The translations under genes and the position numbers were made by a program. Shown one piece after another: positions 40,851 through 50,072 of a stretch of 64,000 nucleotides of DNA (positions within the stretch are counted from its first letter, which is position 1; the number at the start of each line of letters is the position of its first letter). The DNA comes from Breviolum minutum Mf 1.05b.01. Lineage: Eukaryota; Sar; Dinophyceae; Suessiales; Symbiodiniaceae. The stretch is from NCBI GenBank assembly GCA_000507305.1, contig DF239303.1, positions 96,108 to 160,107 on the forward strand. Direction: 5' to 3'. The notes beneath the pieces are model-generated. The model was not told the DNA's origin, did no database searches, and was given only the letters and a program-made list of their open reading frames with translations.

Positions 40851-41030
40851 TTTTGCAGATTTGGCCATGACCAAGATGGAGGGCCACCACCTCTTAGGGC
40901 GAGAGAAGGGGCCTTGAGATTCGGTCTCCCATGGATAAGCCCAGAGCAGCAAGAGGAGGCGGACATAGACTCCACATTCACCTCGCTCGTGGATCAAGGA
41001 ATGATCTTCTTTTTATGGTTGAACAACCGA
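40821..41030 (+). CDS. Methyltransferase-like PPC/EQP insert in pol
   Basis: IYAGPPCKTVSFCR (PPC codons at 40830-40838) resembles motif IV of C5-cytosine methyltransferases. LLFMVEQPRDP (41021-41029, next frame) sits where motif VI (ENV-like) would be. The SAM-binding motif I expected before PPC is not seen and a frameshift lies between the two motifs, so this copy is surely inactive. That dinoflagellate retrotransposons captured DNA methyltransferases is published knowledge; that this segment derives from one is my inference. Confidence 0.55.
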
Positions 41031-42573
41031 GAGATCCCAAGGAATGGAGAGAGGATGACTATGCGCTCCATGGAGGCCATGGATATCCAAGCTTTCTATG
41101 CTGGCCGGAGACGGACCGGGTCTTGGTAGCTTACAGTGATGTCATCGAAGTCCGAGTGGATCAAGGAGCGTTGGGCCACAAAAGGAAGAAACCAACAACC
41201 TTGGTCACCAACATCCATGAGGTGAAGCTGCTGAATGGTCTTCAAGACAGCTCCGTGCAACGACCTTGGCCTACGTCACTGCAAGCTCGGATGGAGGAGT
41301 CTAGATCCCTTGCAGAGTGGGCCCCAGAGCTGAAGAAACTTTTGCTTTCTGTGGCAATCAGAGTTCATCGAGGACAACCACCATTGAGGCTGAGAACAAC
41401 GGTGCCAAGGATGAATGCTTTGACAGCGGCAGAGAGGAAAGACATGGAGATGTGGCAGAATCACATCAACCAGGAACATCTTCCAATGAGGCGTGACTGC
41501 CATGATTGCCTCTTGGCAATGGGCCGTGACAGACCGAGGAGGAGACAGGTGTGTCCGGCTTCATACTGTCTGAGCATTGACGTGGCAGGTCCCTTTGAAC
41601 CTGGTGTGGATCAATTGGCTGGTAACCCAAGGTACTTCTTGATTGGATGCTACACCCTTCCAGTGTCACAAGGCGTGGCTCTCTCATCCCGGAGGAGTAC
41701 CACGACTACAACCTGGAGGCGAATGAGAAGGCTCTTGCGGAGCTGGACCAGGTGGATGCATACTTGGCAGAGATGGAGCAGCAGTTAGAGCAACATCATG
41801 AGGAAGAGGAAAGAGAGCGCAACATCTTTTGTGAAACAGAGCAGGACCCACCACGTTTGGCAAGTGAAAATGTGCCAGATCCAGCAGGGTCTCATCAAAA
41901 AGAAGAAGGAGATCCTGAGGAGGCTCACCAAGAGGAGATTGAGGGAGTCTTTGGGAAAGAAGAGAGAAAGGAAGCTCTACCCGAAGTCTTGGTCAGAGAG
42001 TTGGATCTTCAGAATGCTCGATGGAAGAACAAAATTGCAGAGTTGAAGGAGGTCGAAGTGGTCAACTTGACCTTGGCAGTTCCTCTACGTTCGCGACATG
42101 CCACGGAGGTACTTCGGGCCGTGAGCAGTCTCTATGTGCGGCTTCGAGGGTTGGTCTTACCCATCTACCGGCTACACTCTGACAGGGCCAGAGAATTCAC
42201 AGGGAAGCTGATGAGAGACTGGATCCTGTCCCATGATATGGAACACACAACAACAGCAGCCTATGAAAGTGCTGGCAACGGCCGTGTAGAGAGCGAGATT
42301 GCTCACCTCAAACATCACACCAAACTTTTGCTTACAACTGCAAGAGCTTCGGCTACCTACTGGCCCATGGCACTTCGGCATGCCAGTGAATATAGATTTC
42401 GCAAGACTTTGGAGCAGTTGGGAGTACCTGTCCCACGGCTTGTTCCTTCCGGAACAGAAGCCATCGCGAAATCAAAGTTCTGGCATCGCACTATGAAGGG
42501 GTTTCCTACACCCATGCAGAAGGTCAGAGTGTGGGGACCTGCTGTTGGCATGAGTTTGTCAAGTAAGGGCTAA
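40931..42573 (+). CDS. Copia integrase region, one frameshift
   Basis: An HHCC-type zinc segment (HINQEHLPMRRDCHDC, about 41460-41510) precedes the DDE core. The first Asp is in YCLSIDVAGPF (about 41579), the second in LHSDRAREF (42181), and the Glu in NGRVESEI (42289), giving exactly D-X35-E. The frame changes near 41670. Between the first and second Asp there is a Glu-rich insert (QVDAYLAEMEQQLEQHHEEE) that looks like a coiled coil. The integrase joins the cDNA to host DNA. Confidence 0.9.
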
Positions 42574-42596
42574 GGATTGAAGCTGATGGGAAATGG

Positions 42597-44227
42597 ATGA
42601 GATCGACGGTGGTGGTCCAACCGGCAGAACATCCCGAACTACGTCCTGAATTGCCTTTGGAAGAGCAAGCTGAACTGATGGACAATGCATCAATTGCAAT
42701 GTCGGAGGATCAGCAGGCTGTCATGGCTCCCAATCAGGTTGATGAAGCAGGACAACCAGTGGTGGACTTGGAGCACATTGACCAAGATGATCAAGTGCAG
42801 TGGATTCCCAAGAGAAGATTCCACTCAAAGAAGCCATTGATTCCAGGCTCAGAAGACGCTGCTTTGCGAATGCGACTGCTATGCAGCAATCGGGGGGAGT
42901 GCAATCAGGAGGTGCCTAACAGTTGGGAGGGTAGCTCACACCCAACGACCTCGCTGAATCAATGCACTTCCTTTGACAAAGAGGAGGCCTTGGGAAAGGC
43001 ATGGGCAACTCTGGAGCATCTCCATTTGAGGAAGCTGGAGACTGAAGAAAGACAGCTCACGACTGGAGATCAACCATCCCTGGAAGTCATTGCGAAGATT
43101 GAGGAGCAGTGCAAGGACATCGAGAAGAGAATAGAGGAGAGTGAAGCACTACAAAAAGCTGATGAGGAAGAGGTGTTGGTCAACCAACCAGTTCCATTGG
43201 AAGAAGTGAGGAGGAACCTACCACAATGGAAAGAGGCTCTGAAGAAGGAGTACGACTCTTTGAAAGGCTATGGGGCGATCAGACCAATTGGGTCAAAAGA
43301 GTACACAGAGCTTCAGGAGCAGTATGAAGTGGTGGAGTCACTTCCGACGATGTTGGTTGCGGTGAAGAAGCCACCAATGAAACTCAAAGCCAGAGTGGTA
43401 GCATGCGGTAACCATGCCCAAGAGGCAACAGGGTGCACCACTGCCGGAGGAGTGGATACGGTGGTGGTAAGGACCTTGGTATCCCTTGCCGCTCACAAGG
43501 ACCTCACTATCCTCACCTCAGATATCAAGACAGCTTTCCTCCAGGCTCCGAGAAGATTGACACCAGGACGGGTCACGATCCTGTGACACCACCAGCAATC
43601 TTGAGAGAAGCCCAGCTCTTACAACTTCAAGGCGAGAGGTGGGTGGTGGAAAAGGCAATGTACGGACTGACAGAAAGTCCGAAGGACTGGGGAGATTACA
43701 GAAACATGCGAATGTCGTCAATGAAGTGGTCGTCACAAGGTTTCCAAAGATGGCTCAGGAGGTCCCCAGAACCACACTTGTGGGAGGTTTGCCAACAAGA
43801 TGTCGTCACTGAGGAGTCGCAGCCATCGGTGATCTGTCACGTTGCAGTCTATGTGGATGACTTAATGGTGACAGGGAAACGTGAAGATGCTCGAGATGTG
43901 ATGGACCAGCTGGCTAAGACGTTCCAGATGACTAGTCCTGAAGCAGTTTCTGAGACGAAGGAAGTCACGTTTTGTGGCTATCAAATCCAGAAAACCAGAA
44001 CTGGATTCGCCCTTCATCAGCAGAAGTACGTGCAGGAGGTCTTGCAGAAGCATGGAGTTCAATCTTCGGAATCAGTGCCATGTTTGAAGATTTCTGACGG
44101 TCCAGAAGAACAAGACCCAGCCAGAGAAGACATCAAACAAGCACAGATCGTGACAGGTGAATTGGGCTGCATGGCTGACGTCAAGGACCCGACCGGATAT
44201 CGCTTTTTCGGTATCCATCATGGCTAG
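42597..44227 (+). CDS. Copia reverse transcriptase, one frameshift
   Basis: Begins WKEALKKEYDSLKGYGAI and KLKARVVACGNH. The first catalytic Asp is in SDIKTAFLQAP (43521), the frame changes near 43560, then MYGLTESPKDW and the YVDD box (43850-43861). It copies the element RNA to DNA. Confidence 0.92.
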
Positions 44228-44813
44228 GATGATTCACAAGCGTCCCAAATGGGTAGCAGAGACTGGGATGCAGGTCCTCAAGTACCTCCATGGATCAATG
44301 GGCTGGGGTCTCAACTACACCAGAATTGATGATCCCACGGTGCTCAATGTGTTGGGTGATGCGAGCTACGCACCACCTCATGAAGGCTATCGTTCGGTGC
44401 AAGGAGCGATCTACATGCACGGCTCCAACGTCCTCATGTGGAGCTCTTCGCGCCAGAGCTTCATAACGCAGAGCACTGCGGAAGCAGAACTCTTGGCCTA
44501 CAACGAGTCAGCGCAAGGTGCCGAATCAGTGGCACATCTCCTGGAATGCTTTGACCAGAAGGTAGCTAGGAGGCTGATTGGGGATTCGAAGTCGGGTTTG
44601 GTTCAACTTACTGGAGAAGTGGGGTCGTGGCGTACACGGCATTTACGCTTGCGAAGCGCAAAGCTTCGAGAGTTGATCCAACATAGATGGATGGCATGCA
44701 GTCCACCGAGAAGGAAAAGATTTGGCAGCGGATGGGATGACGAAACCCCTGGCTGGTCAAGCCTTTGTCAGGTTCAGAGACATGCTTTTCATGAAGGACT
44801 GTGGCAGCTTTGA
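44157..44813 (+). CDS. Copia RNase H
   Basis: SRTRPDIAFSVSIMARM is the usual Copia connection. The RNase H acidic residues are in LGDASYAP (44358), TAEAELLAY (44487) and IGDSKSGL (44583). A frame change near 44690 leads to ADGMTKPLAG. Confidence 0.9.
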   Translation: MNWAAWLTSRTRPDIAFSVSIMARMIHKRPKWVAETGMQVLKYLHGSMGWGLNYTRIDDPTVLNVLGDASYAPPHEGYRSVQGAIYMHGSNVLMWSSSRQSFITQSTAEAELLAYNESAQGAESVAHLLECFDQKVARRLIGDSKSGLVQLTGEVGSWRTRHLRLRSAKLRELIQHRWMACSPPRRKRFGSGWDDETPGWSSLCQVQRHAFHEGLWQL

Positions 44814-46134
44814 CGTTGAGGAGAACATCAAGAGCGCACCAGCCATCAAGACATGCACTCAGGAACGTCCAGGGATGTACTTGCGAGATCTTGGATGTGG
44901 CTTGGTAGGTGCGGGTTCGGCCTTACTCATGACAGGCCACAAGAAACTGGCTTTGATGTTAGTAGCCAGTGGTGCAGCATTGTATTGGAGTAAGGAGGGT
45001 AAAAGACCAGCATCAAAAGCCATAGAGCAAAGACCGCAGAAGAGCCCAGAAAATGAAGGAGGGCAGGGCCAAAAGTATGTAGAAAAAGGTGGAGCGGCAC
45101 ACCTAAAGGATGAAGATCGAGCTGGCACGATCAAAAAGGAGGTAAGTAAGCTCAGGAAGGATCAGGAGGAAGCGGTAGTGAGTAGATCCCCAGGCTTACG
45201 AGCCTTGCGTTCCGGTGACCGTCGGGCGAGCCATGGAACTTCATCCAACGCAGCATCATCTCAGGAGCAGGATGTGGCTGGGCCTTTCCCTGCAGAGCAC
45301 TATTTGAGGATAGTTCTGGGCTGATGAGTCAAGCTCAGAGCAATCGACAGAAGGTGCAAGCAGATGAAAAGATGAAAGAGGAATTGACGAAGGAGGCAAA
45401 TCGGAGAATCAGAGCCTTGGAAGAAAGGGTCGATGCTTTGGTGACGGACAATGCGAGCTACGTGGCTAGCAATCCAATGCCGACTCCGATGTCTTCTACA
45501 AGAATGGTTGAAGATGGAATGCAAAGGGCTTTAGTGCCACCAAGCCGACCGTACAGGGCTTTGGATGGGACAGTTGAGCCACCAGGAGATCATCGAGCTG
45601 TGATGGGATCGCATGGAGCTTGGAGTCCTCCCCCAGGACTGTCGCAACCAGTCTTTGGAGGTCATCCTTCTACTTCATGGTCGAGACCTTTGGCAAGAGC
45701 TGGGATCAGCGGAAGTGCAACAAGGACCAACAAGGGTCACTGAGAGACCATCAGGATCGGTCTGGGGATTGGAGCAGTATCAATACTGTCCAACAGGCCA
45801 TGACAAATGGGACTTGAGCAAGTTGCAGGATGGTTGGATCATCCGCTGTCACGGCCGAGCTCGAAAGAGGAGATTCCATCCACTACATGGATCTTTGCCG
45901 GTGCCGGCAAGTGATTTGGATGGACTTCGAATCACGAAACGTTTCATCAGGGGTGGTGGAGCGGATGTGTTTCAAGATCTCTGGACAGATGAGAACAAAA
46001 CCAGAGACAATGCCACTTGGGTTGGCTATACCTTCTTGAAGATGAAGCAAACTACAGCTTCATCAAGCAGCCAACATGTAGATAGGACACACGTAGAAGA
46101 CAGTGATGGCTCATATGAAGTCATTGGATCATGA
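44722..46134 (+). CDS. 3' extension after RNase H, three frames
   Basis: After ADGMTKPLAGQAF the frame continues for about 180 residues with two hydrophobic segments (residues 57-70, GCGLVGAGSALLM, and 76-89, LALMLVASGAALYW), then a charged region. At 45324 a new frame begins with a coiled coil (EANRRIRALEERVDALV). At 45613 another carries KWDLSKLQDGWIIRCHGRAR and RRFHPLHG. The position, between RNase H and the 3' LTR, is where env-like genes sit in other elements, but no signal peptide or envelope motif is visible and the role is unknown. Confidence 0.7.
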
Positions 46135-46176
46135 CAGCCTTGAGCATAGCACCGGTTTTTGGCTGGCACTCCATCC

Positions 46177-46188
46177 AAAAAGGGGGAG
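46177..46188 (+). promoter_or_regulatory. Polypurine tract
   Basis: AAAAAGGGGGAG directly before the 3' LTR, the expected plus-strand primer. Confidence 0.85.
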
Positions 46189-46301
46189 TGTGATTGATCA
46201 TGCACTATCGAGAAGTGTACCAAGTTCATGCGATACCTTCGCATCACTGAGGCTGTTTTTAGCATCAAAAAGAGAACGTGTGTTCTGCCTGCATTCAAGC
46301 A
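46189..46301 (+). repeat. 3' LTR
   Basis: 113 bp, identical to the 5' LTR, followed by GTTTT. Confidence 0.95.
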
Positions 46302-46365
46302 GTTTTGATATTTGTTCATTGATGTTCCTTGATTTTTTGCATGTTTTTTGATGTTGCATTTGCAG

Positions 46366-46410
46366 TTTCTAAGATTTTTAGACCCTAGCCGCTGGCATGG
46401 AATTTGCAAA
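46366..46410 (+). CDS. Host-gene exon downstream of the Copia element
   Basis: 15 codons (FLRFLDPSRWHGICK) in phase 0 after GCATTTGCAG, to a GC donor AAA|GCTGCC. It joins 37670 upstream and 46467 downstream in phase. Confidence 0.45.
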
Positions 46411-46466
46411 GCTGCCTTCCCAAGTTCTGCGTGTTTCTATTTTGGAGAACCCATAGGACTTCATAG

Positions 46467-46591
46467 GAAACCCATCCTTCGACTCGACCGATCCTGGAAT
46501 ACGCAGCAAAAACAGGATCTGATGGATCTATTCGTGATCTTCAAAAGCAGTTGGAGGAGAGTTCAAACCAGCCACCAGATGATCACCAACA
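46467..46591 (+). CDS. Host-gene exon
   Basis: 41 codons plus two bases from ACTTCATAG to CA|GTGAGATT. EYAAKTGSDGSIRDLQKQLE then ESSNQPPDDHQ, partly coiled-coil-like. The phase fits the last exon exactly. Confidence 0.6.
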
Positions 46592-46671
46592 GTGAGATTT
46601 ACCAACAGTGTTTTTTGGATAGATGTGTTTGCCTTTTTGTTGGGTGGGTTTTGCGTTTGTCCTGATTTCAG

Positions 46672-46792
46672 GGCTTCAAAATTGATAGATTGCTCAACCT
46701 GTTTTGTTCTCAATGTTCAAATGTGGACATTCATTGCAAACTCGAAAGAACGAACATGGTTAAGTCGTTTGGCTTTGGCATCTCAAAACTGA
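46672..46792 (+). CDS. Last exon of the host gene
   Basis: After CCTGATTTCAG: ASKLIDCSTCFVLNVQMWTF then IANSKERTWLSRLALASQN and TGA at 46790. The product is not recognised. Confidence 0.6.
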
Positions 46793-48303
46793 GAGCATGA
46801 TTTTTGGAGATCCCAATTTGGTGGTCAAGTCACCTGGGTGCTTCATTGTTGGATTGATCTTGGTGGTCTCAGTACGGCACGCAACAAAATACTTTAGTAG
46901 CTCGGCCTGGTGAATCATTAAAGAAGGTTTCTTTTGGAAAGATGCTCCACTTATAACTGTTACTATATAACTTCACATGAATTCACATTAGAGACGGGTA
47001 CATTTCCTTACATTGATGTGATGTCCTAAAAGATGCCCAGCTGCTTTGCTCCTGTTGAGTACTTTTGCCAGGACTTGGCATCACAAGCAGGTGGGGGATT
47101 TGGTACCCATCTGGGAGGGATGGACACCCCTTTAGCCGCTCCAGCTTCCAGGGTCCCAGGGTGAAAAATGATATGTTAAGATGATGTGCAAATGACAAAA
47201 AGATATGACTTAGTGGTTGAACATGCCCCGTTTGTAGCCTAAAGCGTGAAGTTAGGCCAAATACAGCAAGCGGGTAGAACATTCAGATAGTGGCCACGTA
47301 TCTAATTTTCCTTTTGGGGTTTGTGTAGTTTGCATGGCATGCTGCAAATTTCAGAACCAGTTCTAGTACATACAAATGTGTAAATACAATTCGTATTCTA
47401 TCTAAAGAACTGCTTTTGGGGGGAAAGAAAAGTTCACCACATAATTCTTGTGAAGATGCCCAGGCAGCTCAGCTCACACCTATTTATTAAATATTCATAT
47501 AACAATGTAATCCCGTACCCGCTACATTACATACTCCCAATTGTGGGCTAAGTACCAAAGGAGTTTTGTTAGGATACCCCAGGCACCCGCTTTTGGTAAA
47601 ATAATGAAATCATACATGTCTATGAACTTGTTCAACTTGTAAAATTCACATATGAATCTACATTGAATCTACAGATAAATCAATTGCAATATGTGAGACA
47701 ACACACCAGTTGTGCAACCTGAACAGAACAACTCATTGGCAAAGCATAGATCATCAACTCACAACCACTTTTATCCGCCAGCTTTTGTTGACACCGCAGG
47801 CATCTCGGGAGACTATGATTTTCAAGGTCATGGCGAGTTGCAGGCGTCTTGGGGTCGGCGAGGTACAGCAGGTTTTGTGGTGAGGTGCTCCCCGAGATGA
47901 CGGTCTTGGAAACCAACGGAGAATGTGAGTTTCCTAACGGTGTGCTATTAGATTTATATACGTTTTGCTTCGTTTTGCTGGTTGAAGAACAGATTTGAAC
48001 ATCTCGAATTTGACCAGTACAAAAATAGCACCTGGTTGCTAAACTGTGCATTTTCAAGGGAAATTGAAGTAGGGTGAATGCCTTGGCCCCTGTGGTTTGT
48101 TTGGACTGAAGGGTGACTATATAAATGTGCATTGTCATCTTAGGGCATTCACCATTTCGAATGGTGAACATATCGTTTTTGACTAACCAGGACTATTGAA
48201 TTAATTTACTTTGTGGATTGCCAAAACCTGGTAACAGTGGGTAAAGATTCTAGCCATTTTTTCACTAAGAGAACCTAATAATCTTCACGATCCGTTGTTG
48301 CAG
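46793..48303. other. Spacer, no supported gene
   Basis: Two long - strand frames (46983-47282 and 47680-48171, 99 and 163 codons) have no motif and no clear splice signals. They may be chance. Confidence 0.3.
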
Positions 48304-48537
48304 TGTCTAGACAGGACTTTACCATACTTTACTTATAGCACCGAAATCGGACTTCCCAACAACACAGTGGTTCATACCCAGGATTCCCCCGAAAATTGTG
48401 ACCGTATTATATCAGACTGCTTGTTAAGTTTGCATATTTATACTTCCACAAGATGTAAGAACCTTACCCAGGATCCACCGAACCTTACCGAGGATCCTCC
48501 GAACCTTACGGAGGATCCACCGAACTCAAAAGATTGA
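48304..48537 (+). CDS. Candidate exon with NLTEDPP repeats
   Basis: After CCGTTGTTGCAG the frame gives TLPYFTYSTEIGLPNNTVV and ends in three heptapeptides (NLTQDPP, NLTEDPP, NLTEDPP) before a TGA. The repeats keep frame and vary mostly at synonymous or single positions. Confidence 0.4.
   Translation, partial: CLDRTLPYFTYSTEIGLPNNTVVHTQDSPENCDRIISDCLLSLHIYTSTRCKNLTQDPPNLTEDPPNLTEDPPNSKD
48460..48522 (+). repeat. Three 21-bp tandem repeats
   Basis: Unit AACCTTACCGAGGATCCNCCG, three copies with two to three differences each, a multiple of three in length. Confidence 0.9.
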
Positions 48538-48892
48538 CTTTTCTCACCCCTCAGCAAACAAACATGCAATGCTCTTGCCGCCATGGACGCTCAGAAGTCC
48601 ATGGTAGAAGTTCCCATTTCAGGTGGAAATAACTTACCCGCACTTATTATCATCTACTAAGGTAAAAATGCTGGATCTCAACTTAGTAATTTGCCTTCTT
48701 GCAGGTAATAATTGAACATGTCCAACTTATTGGGGGATCGGAATACTGATGCTCATATCATATAAATGTTGTTTGTTCACCTTGGTTTTGCTTTTTTCCC
48801 TTGGTGATTTGCTTACTCTCCTACATGGTACTGCAAATCAACTTAACAGTTCATCATTGTTTTGTTGGGTCAATAGGTGTTAATCAATTGGG

Positions 48893-48935
48893 TTGTTATA
48901 TGCTACCTACCACCTATTAAGGGAACCAGGAAACT
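48893..48935 (+). repeat. Partial family G element
   Basis: TGCTACCTACCACCTATTAA and GGGAACCAGGAAAC match one arm of the hairpin at 33497-33643. Confidence 0.6.
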
Positions 48936-49165
48936 CCATTGAGTTAAACCAGCCACCATCGTTGGAGCAGTGAACAGCACCAAGGGCTTCCTTCGTTGAA
49001 AAATTCCTGCCAGGACGTCTTGCAGATTCAGGCGGTGGATCGTCCATCCGCTGCCGCCATTTTGGCCAGCAGATCCTTGGTTGTAGAACCGGGGCTTCAA
49101 ACGGTTTGGATAGTGATGGATCGTGTGTACCCCCCTGGTCCGAGTAGTAAACAAATCATGGGTTC

Positions 49166-49265
49166 GTAGCTGGTGGTTTCAAATATTTTTGATTTTCACA
49201 CCTATTTGGGGAAATGACCCCCATTTTGACCAATGTTTTTCAAATGGGTTGAAACCACCAACCAG
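49166..49265 (+). repeat. Family A element A12 with a 15-bp direct repeat
   Basis: GTAGCTGGTGGTTTCAAA to GAAACCACCAACCAG. ACAAATCATGGGTTC occurs exactly at 49151-49165 and 49266-49280. Confidence 0.9.
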
Positions 49266-49412
49266 ACAAATCATGGGTTCATTTTCAAATCTCCCTTGTT
49301 CATTACAGGGGCTATGGAAATGACAATTTTGCCAAGAACACAAGCCTTGCCCAGGTCAGTTTTATTGTTCAGTCTGTCATCATCGGCGTTGTTTTATTGT
49401 GGATTCATTTGC

Positions 49413-49530
49413 ACCCCGGAAATTTAACAGTTCGCCCTTGAAAATAGGCCGGGCCCCAAAAGTAAAATACAAGTAGTCTTCCAACCAATCATTCTTTCAG
49501 GTGCTATGTTAAATTTCGGGGGTGTACTTG
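49413..49530 (+). repeat. Family C element
   Basis: CACCCCGGAAATTTAACAG at the left and CTATGTTAAATTTCGGGGGTG at the right. Confidence 0.7.
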
Positions 49531-49965
49531 GTTTGTTTGTATCTACATGGTGCTGCTGACATGTAGATAATATAAACGGGTTAATTGTATAACCGAGTGA
49601 GATTGGCGCTGAATTTGAATATTGAAAATTCCACAAAATTTGGGGGAAAGAGATGCACCCAATGTATAGTCATAGATCAATTTTGATAGCAAAAGTTCAC
49701 CTTTGCTTCACTTTTGGCAATTGAAGTTTAGATAAGGCCGCTTAAACCAGTCCTAAGGTCAGTGGTTTTATAGGTGAAGCAATACCTTTAGAGTTGCGCC
49801 ATGTGTCATCTCCATTGCTTGCAGAGAGTAGCAGCTCTGGCTGGGTGGACAAGCCCGCGACGCTTTTTGGGATGGTTTCAAGGAAAGCTAAAAAAAACGT
49901 GGCAGGCGTGAGGAGTTCGGGTTCTCAAATATTGATGTGATTTTTATGTGACCCAGGTCCCTCTC

Positions 49966-50072
49966 AAACCCTAAACCCGAAAACATAAACCCTAAAACCC
50001 TAAACCATAAACCCTAAAAGCCAACCTAAAACCTTTAAAACCGAAACACTAAACCCTAAACTCTAAAGCGTA
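49966..50072. repeat. Interstitial CCCTAAA telomere-like repeat
   Basis: AAACCCTAAACCCGAAAAC, AAACCCTAAAACCCTAAACC and further degenerate units cover about 100 bases. This is the Arabidopsis-type TTTAGGG telomere motif, which is also reported from dinoflagellates. Confidence 0.75.

Larger units (their letters stand above)
37787..46301 (+). mobile_element. Ty1/Copia LTR retrotransposon
   Basis: A complete but coding-defective element of 8515 bp. It has identical 113-bp LTRs, a GTTTT target duplication (37782-37786 and 46302-46306), a primer-binding site next to the 5' LTR and a purine tract before the 3' LTR. The coding order is gag, CCHC zinc knuckle, protease, MTase-like insert, integrase, reverse transcriptase, RNase H. 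Having integrase before reverse transcriptase makes it Copia (Pseudoviridae type), not Gypsy. The reading frame changes at least nine times between 37937 and 46134. It lies in an intron of a host gene in sense orientation. Confidence 0.95.

Noticed and set aside
37787-46301. Gypsy or retrovirus classification of the LTR element
   Set aside because: Integrase precedes reverse transcriptase, and the RT and RNase H motifs (MYGL, YVDD, SRTRPDIA) are of Copia type.
47680-48171. 163-codon - strand frame
   Set aside because: No recognisable domain and no neighbour supports it.
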